From Halichondria panicea (Eukaryota > Porifera > Demospongiae > Suberitida > Halichondriidae): DNA of 64,000 bases. The translations under genes were made by a program, and so were the position numbers. The stretch spans positions 4,494,979 to 4,558,978 of the forward strand of contig NC_087383.1 of the NCBI RefSeq assembly GCF_963675165.1, in the 5' to 3' direction. The notes under the pieces were generated by a model that was not told where the DNA came from, ran no database searches, and was given only the letters and a program-made list of their open reading frames with translations. Positions 57,432 to 64,000 of this stretch are shown one piece after another (within the stretch, counting starts at the first letter, position 1; every line of letters starts with the position of its first letter).

Positions 57432-58491
57432 TAGCTTCTATTACAAAAAGTTAGATTTATAGATGTTAAAGCTTCGTTGTCTAGTAAAAGCGAGCAAATA
57501 AAAAGCTTGAACTTGCAACGTGGTTATAATAAAGAAACACAGTTTTGATTCCTTGCTGACTCTGCTGTGATAGTCTCATGCAGTGCATGACCTATACGAC
57601 GTACTGCAGATGCTGTTCTCAAAGCCTAGTTACTACAGCTTTGGATAACGTTCATGCACATGAACACCCCTCTATACTGAGTTTTAGCTCAATAGTTATT
57701 GCCTTGTTAAGTTTCTGCATGGTGGCTTATTCCTCAATCATACAATGTCATGCATTACTGATTTAAACACCATGGATATAACACTGCACTCATCATCAGT
57801 ATTCTTGGTTCAGTCTGCTCTATACTAGGTAGTCCACAGTATATGCTCTCAAGTCCTTAGCTCTTAATGGAGTATATACGAGTGCATGCATGGAACAGGA
57901 GGATGTAGTTATTTCAGGCCCTCTGGTGCATGGGTTGATACCTAATTGCCATGGATACTTCAAGCCTCTGCATCTGAGCAGTCTCCTGTCTACAAACTGA
58001 CCCGAAAAATTCACATCATACATGTTAGACCGTGCAGCTGCAGTATTGTCCTTTTATGCTATGTCGTTGAGTAAAAAAATTAATGTGCATGAGTGCATGC
58101 CTGATGGGACTCAAAACTTTCTTTGTTCTCTGGATACAACATGGAACTTAATTTTGTTTTTTATATCATTAACAGAATAACATTATAATGCTGCATGGCA
58201 CAGCATGCATGGGAAAAGGTCTGCCTCTGTGGTAATTAACAAAAAGTCCGTACACAATGACATCATGCTGGTGTAGCATGGGAAAAGTTCTGCCTCTGTG
58301 GTAATTAACAAGAAATCCACACAATGACATCATGCATAATTATACAGTACAAATATAACGCTCTGTGTACATCTTCATTCATAATTTATGTGCATCATAT
58401 TGGCCTCTTCATTATGAGAGTCTGGGAAGAGGTGTTATGTTGTAGTCTACCAGCATAATAATGATAATGATAACCTCCCTCCCTCAGTAGT

Positions 58492-58638
58492 CAGAGGAGG
58501 TCCGACAGGCGTGGTGCAGCTCAAGTATAATTAACCTTTGATTACTCTCAGCAAAAACATACGACGTGGGCGGATAATTATTGCTCAATCCAAGGCTAAT
58601 TGCCAGAGCTGCACCCCGCCTGTCCTATACCTCCTCTG
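58492..58638. mobile_element. Hairpin MITE M4 in block F
   Basis: Same insertion as 14226-14370 with the same CTCAGTAGT flanks, a few substitutions in the arms. Confidence 0.85.
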
Positions 58639-60255
58639 CTCAGTAGTGGTAAGGTGATTCCCACAAACCAGAAACAAGACATTAATTAACATTGGCCTAA
58701 GTGTGCATGTTGGGGTAGTGCCATAAAATATGCCTCAAAGGATTACAGTGTTACTCAACTATATATTATAGAGTTACATAATTCAAACACTTTTAATAAT
58801 ATAGGTAAACCAGTTTGGACTAGTTTGACAAACTCTGGTATCTGATGCAAGACTAAGTGTGCCCATGGATCAGCATTAAATCAGTATAGCACATATAAAT
58901 TATGGAACTATTAGCATAATTTTAAGCAAAATCAAGCAATAATCTGGATTGATGCCTGTAGAAAGCACCATGGGATTAAAAAAACTATTGACTCAATGAA
59001 ATACGTAATGCTGTATCACAACAACATTAATTGTTCGTTCCAGTTTGTATTGGTGTTGGTGGGCTGAGGCTCCTCACTGTATCATGTATATGCATCATGA
59101 TTAGTGGAATTGTTGGTTCTGTTAAAACACATGCAAATGCCAGATGGGCCTCTCAGGTATAATTAATGGTGCACTTATAAAATGACTGCCTACACAGAAT
59201 GCCAGCCGCCTAATTAATGGTGCACCTATCAGTGAAATGACTGCCTATACACAAAATGCCACAGGGCCTAATTGGTGCACTAATTATCAATGAAATGACT
59301 GCCTATACACAGAATGTCACATTAATAGTGCATTTAATGTATACACAGAATATACTGGGAAAGAGAGTTTGACCTTATATACACATATCTATAAAAATAA
59401 TAATAATATGGTAAATCCACCTTGTTAATCTAATTATCGTGGTGTGTGCTCATTAAAGTGAAGTGCATGGTTTTCACTGGTACTGCATGGTCTCACATTT
59501 CATTCCTAGGTATGCCTGGTACTTGACTACAGCAATAACATCTTTTACTGAGGCTCTTATACTGCTCTGGGATGGGTACACACTAGCTGTGAAATTAATA
59601 ATTATTAGGACCAAGAAACATTTGGTCTTAATAATTTTAGTTGCTGGATTGGCTGGATTGGCCGGGGAAACATGCACCAAAAGGCATATATAAGTAATAG
59701 GGGGAAAGCTGAGCTGAGGTCTGTCTATAGTTGTTATGAAAAGTGAATACTAGATCTAGTGCAAGTGCATGACAAATTTGTTCAGTCTGTCTCACTCAAC
59801 TGAATGCGATATAGCACTGTGATAGGATATATATAGGCCTCAACACAACAAGGTATATAGTAGTTTAACGTTAACAGATTTTGATGTTAAAGCTTTGGTG
59901 TCGAATAAAAGCTAAAAGCTCGAACCAGTACGTTTAAAACGACTTTCTTCTGATGACTAGCAGATTGCATGAGCAAATAATGATCAGAAGATAGGTGTGC
60001 ATGCGTGCATGTTGGGGTAGTGCCATAAAATATGACTCAAAGCGTTTAAGGATTACAGTGTTACTCAACTATAGAGTTACATAATTCAAACAATTATAAT
60101 ATAGGTAAACCAGTTCAGACTAGTTTGACAAACTCTGGTATATATAATTATTCTGATGCAAGACTATAAGTGTGCCCATGGATAACAGATCAGCATTAAA
60201 TCAGTATAGCATGCACATATAAATTATGGAACTATTAATTCAGTGCATAATTTTA

Positions 60256-60292
60256 AGCCTATATATATATATATGTATATGTATATATATAT
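60256..60292. repeat. TA/TG microsatellite
   Basis: Runs of TATATATATATA and TATGTATATGTATA inside a partial copy of block sequence. Confidence 0.8.
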
Positions 60293-62027
60293 CAAATAAT
60301 CTGGATTGATGCATGTATAGAAAGCACCATGGGATTAACTATTGGCTATATAAATGAAATACGTAATACTGTATCACAACAATAATTATAACATTAATTG
60401 TTCCAGTTTGTATTGGTGTTGCATGGTGGGCTGAGGCTCCTCACTGTATCATGTATCATGTATGCATCATGATTAGTGGAATTGTTGGTTCTGTTAAAAC
60501 ACATGCAAATGCCAGATGGTGCACTTATGAAATGACTGCCTACACAGAATGCCAGCCAGCCTAATTGGTGCACTTATCAATGAAATGACTGCCTATACAT
60601 ATATACACAGAATGTCACATTAATGGTGCACTTAATGATGCAGAATATACTGGGAAAAAGAGTTTGACCTTATACACATGTTGAGTTCGTGCACCGAGCA
60701 GCGTGTGGCATGCAGTTCAAGATTAAGATTAATAACATTCAACCATGCATAGATCAAATGACAGTATGCACAAAACATAGACAGTAAATATACTAAGACA
60801 ACAAAGACAGTGGAGCAGACGCTCCCATACACAAAGGGTGCCGCTAGGAGCAGACTGCCAGGCTAGAGCACAAAGCAATAAGATAGACCTATACAAAAGA
60901 AGTGTTAGCTAGTAATAAGAACTCATGCGCATGTACAGTAAACATTACAACACAGGAAATATTATGAACAGGAAATGACTAAGTGAATAACTAGCTAGCA
61001 AAGTCATTACAACACATATCTCTACGCTTGTTAATCTGGTATGTGCTCATTAGAGCTGAAGTGCAGGTTTCACTGGTACTCATGAGTAAAATCGCTTTAA
61101 TGGGCGCTTTCTAGGAGAATTCCATGAGCATAAAGAATAAATGATGAATGTACTCAATCGCATTGCTAAAGAAGGTGTGAAAATAATTATGAATCGTGAA
61201 ACACAGGATGCTTGACTTCAAGACATGTTGTAGGCCTTGTGGCAACAACTGCATGGGGTGCTCAAGCACGTGTGTATAACTTTAAATTTGTATGATGGTT
61301 GCGTGTCCACCAGCTTATAGAGGGAGTGAATTCTAGCAAGTTTTACATAAATCAAATTGGACTCGCAACTATATAGGTCTTGATAGATTATGCTAGCATA
61401 TATAATTATATGCTCAAAATAGGCATCTTATTTGTGTGAGAATTATGCTGGCATAATGGGCACCTTTATGATAATAGACGGCTTTAGAAAAACAATCATA
61501 GGCCTTTTGCTATATTAAGACAGGAGTCAAAGAAACAAGGAAAGTGCAGCAACAAATGGAACTTTGTGACTAATCTTAGTTTCTGGCTTATTACTTTGAG
61601 TATGACTATGCTTTCTAGTATCACTGCATGAGTATTGTTAGCATCATTTCCTACTAGTATAAAAGGCTATGATTGTTTGCAGCCTTTTGGCTTAGCTAGG
61701 ATAGCTACTTTCTCTCAAGTTTCCACGGAATTGGAGGTTACAAGAAGATTAATTAACAATCGTGACCAACCTCCTCTGGCTTCTTATAGTAACTGCTAAA
61801 TGTTTACCATTGGGATGTGCTAATAGAATTAACTATAGGTCAACACTCTATAACCTTTTCTTGGATACACAGATCACATTACATTCACTAAAAATGGCAG
61901 TTAAAAGGATTCTGTCTGCATACTGTACCGAGGTCAGCATGCAGGCTATATATAATGAGCTGAAAACAGAGAGCGAGTATAAGCAACTCATAAGCAGCCA
62001 AGGACCCAATTTGTATCAGCAGCAAGA

Positions 62028-62734
62028 ATGAAGATATTCGCTTTCCTCCTGGTGTCAGTGGCTTTATGCTCACAACAGTTGGTGAATGGATCACCTGCGA
62101 TAGATGTGCTGAAGGCAATTCAGATGAGCCAAAACAACAAAGAAGCCCTAACACAAGCATTGGTATTGCAAGCTTTAAAAGATTCGTCCAATGCAGTGAA
62201 AGAATCAAGAATTACCCATGAAGACAGGGGTAGAGCCCGGATTAGTCAAGCAGCATCTTTCCTAACTATCCAGGACTGTGATACTGCTGGAAATATTGTA
62301 AATTCCATATTGCAGCCGGCACTAGGCTGGATTCCAGGCATTGCAAATGCTGTAAATGTTTTGGTCAACTGTGGAATATCGTCAGGCTGTACACAAGTGA
62401 GAGTCCAAGTACCAGCAGGAAATACCGTGGCTGATATTGATGTTTGCACCGTTAGCGGTAAATGACATTATTTTAATGCATGCAGTAAATGTATAGTGCT
62501 AATAAGCTCTCCATAATTATAATCATTATGTTTATTCATACATATGCAGGCGGTGGTTTTTGTGTGGAGGTATATGGAGGTTCAGGTTCACCGTGTTCAG
62601 GTGGAATCCCATTCCCCATTCCCATCCCCATAGCTTCAACTGGAACAACTGCTCCAATCACACTGACGCTTAACATACTAGCCAATTGTGCGATGATTAA
62701 CGTGGGAAATATCCAAACGTGTTCAAACAACTAA
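62028..62734 (+). CDS. Small secreted Cys-rich protein, copy F
   Basis: Exons 62028-62457 and 62550-62734, intron 92 bases (the shortest of the six). Changes against A: L10S and L23P; 204 residues, exon 2 product identical. TATA box 61949-61955 within CTATATATAATG. Confidence 0.85.
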
Positions 62735-63257
62735 AGAAGTAAAGAACATGCGTACTGCTGTAGAATATATATAGCTGTATTAAGTGACTGGGAAATATAG
62801 TGTATATACCGAATACAACTATAGCTGGAGTATAGAATCTGTTTTGTAGTATATTGAATTCTTAAACATTATTTTGAGTTTACTATTAAAATATAGATCT
62901 ACCATAGATATAATTAATATACTGCATGTATATACAGATATGTGTGCAAAATACCTCGGGACAGGCAGTATTCATATGATTGTACAAGATCGATGCATGA
63001 GCACAATTATATTGGCAAGCGATCTGATGCACATATATAGCTGCTCTGAGTTAGATACATATATACTATTAGAGGTTGGTAGATTATGCTTGATCTATTA
63101 TCGAGTTAACAGCCTATTACTTAGTTATTATGCCTAGGTGCGCATGCGCAAGCGAGGTATACGGTAGTGTGTTTGTGCTGTATTTTTCCTAGCCTCGATC
63201 CCAGGCCGCGCTTTTATAACGATTAGGCGAACAACTAGTAGTCAAGAGCACATAAAA

Positions 63258-63272
63258 CCCTAACCCTAACCC
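63258..63272. repeat. Telomere-like CCCTAA repeats, block F
   Basis: CCCTAACCCTAACCC, in the same context as 49066-49080. Confidence 0.8.
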
Positions 63273-63735
63273 TCTCTTTTATGCGCTCTGGCCTGGTACT
63301 AGTTGTCTGCGCATGCATGCGTCAGTCGTTCGTCAGATTCTGACGAATGTATATTCTCGTTCACTTTCGTGACATTTTTTATTGGTATACCATCGTGTAC
63401 TAGCCAGTATCCCGTTTATTAGAGGAATGGCTCTTAGCTGAAGCTTTTGTCTTTCCTGAAGCTTAGAAAACATTATTCTGAAGAATTCTTAAGACAAAGT
63501 AAGTGAAGAGGCTGTAAAGCTTTATCAAGCTTGTCAAGGTCAGATATTTTTGTGTGGTTCTAGTCATAGATTTTATAGGATACCCTTGGCAAATATTTTC
63601 ACTTAAATTTTTACTGATATACAAAGTACCATGTGCTATATACTATAGAACATATCACATGCCGAGCATAATACAACATGAACAAAAAACAACTTAGAAT
63701 GGACATGACCATTATTGGCCATAGTCCTGAACATA

Positions 63736-63846
63736 CCACCGGCCATGACCGGACGGTGTTATAGGCGCGAGTGACTCCCCCAAATAATGACTCCCGGTCA
63801 CTCCTATACCTAGTCACCAGTGATCGACCCCAGGTCACTCACGCCT
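63736..63846. repeat. GAGTGACTCC-rich repeat, block F
   Basis: Same organisation as 49556-49678, with both GAGTGACTCC and GGTCACTCC motifs. Confidence 0.7.
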
Positions 63847-63940
63847 AGCGCCTAGGAATAAAAAAAACGTAAGGTGTTAGGTATAATTATGCAGACTAGC
63901 AGACCTCTTTCCCAGCATTTCTCTGTGCTTCTGCGTACAT

Positions 63941-64000
63941 CAGGGGCGATCCTAGGATTCAGTAAATGGGGGTGCTCATTGCGCGCGAAGCGCGCCGCAA
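63941..64000. mobile_element. hAT-like element, left end only
   Basis: CAGGGGCGATCCTAGGATTC follows TACAT (63936-63940). The related D position near 49742 reads GTACATAACACTC without an element, which fits a 5-base TACAT target duplication. The rest lies outside the window. Confidence 0.65.

Larger units (their letters stand above)
53630..58285 (-). repeat. Right arm of the D/E inverted duplication (block E)
   Basis: Inverted partner of 44245-49110; runs directly into block F. Its 56210-57677 part also matches 11834-13306. Confidence 0.9.
58450..63860 (+). repeat. Segmental duplication F, direct copy of 14180-19510
   Basis: Same order of hairpins and gene as block A, without the 419-base insertion. 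An extra stretch near 60000-60300 repeats part of 58700-58990. Confidence 0.9.

Overview
This window looks like animal DNA, most likely from a sponge (demosponge). It is AT-rich and its introns are short (roughly 40-105 bases) with clean GT/AG borders. It carries a short collagen joined to a cysteine-rich C-terminal domain of a kind I associate with sponges, a family of short RecQ-like helicases, and a very dense load of small palindromic transposable elements. The organism is an inference from remembered families; no search was run. A 200-N run at 35701-35900 marks a draft-scaffold gap.

Left part (1-11.8 kb): a fragment of a RecQ-like helicase inside a transposable element is cut by the window edge. 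Next come a collagen-like pseudogene (minus, 2712-4285), an intact intronless secreted multicopper oxidase (5480-7810) that lacks one expected type-1 copper histidine, and a small broken secreted cysteine-rich gene (11076-11509).

From 11.8 kb to the end the window is mostly a set of recent segmental duplications. Six nearly identical copies (A-F) of one two-exon gene for a 204-residue secreted protein of unknown function lie at 18.1 (+), 33.6 (-), 38.6 (+), 47.8 (+), 54.9 (-) and 62.0 kb (+). Copies B and C sit in the arms of a ~7.3 kb palindrome whose centre holds the gap. Copies D and E sit in ~4.7 kb inverted arms around a 4.5 kb loop. The block 11.8-19.5 kb is a direct paralogue of 56.2-63.9 kb. 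Comparing paralogues shows filled and empty sites for several small transposons, which fixes their ends and target duplications.

Between the duplications lie a ~1 kb minisatellite (20.4-21.4 kb), an array of palindrome-bearing ~155-base units (26.6-27.5 kb), a ten-exon gene resembling an uncharacterised transposase-like animal family (28648-30199, minus), a zf-AD-like zinc-finger gene (40504-41752, plus), a decayed RecQ-like gene without its DEAH segment (41883-43218, minus) and a two-exon acidic gene (52387-53091, minus).

The most notable system is a family of Mutator-like elements with TAGCCTCG/CGAGGCTA ends and 9-base target duplications. Its members run from 14 and 43 bases up to over 1 kb. 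One 801-base member has captured the 5' part of a RecQ-like helicase gene (Pack-MULE-like), and a second copy of it lies at the left edge of the window. A second family with CAGGGGCGGATCC-type ends and 5-base target duplications carries a zf-AD gene fragment in one member and encloses two of the Mutator-like elements in another.
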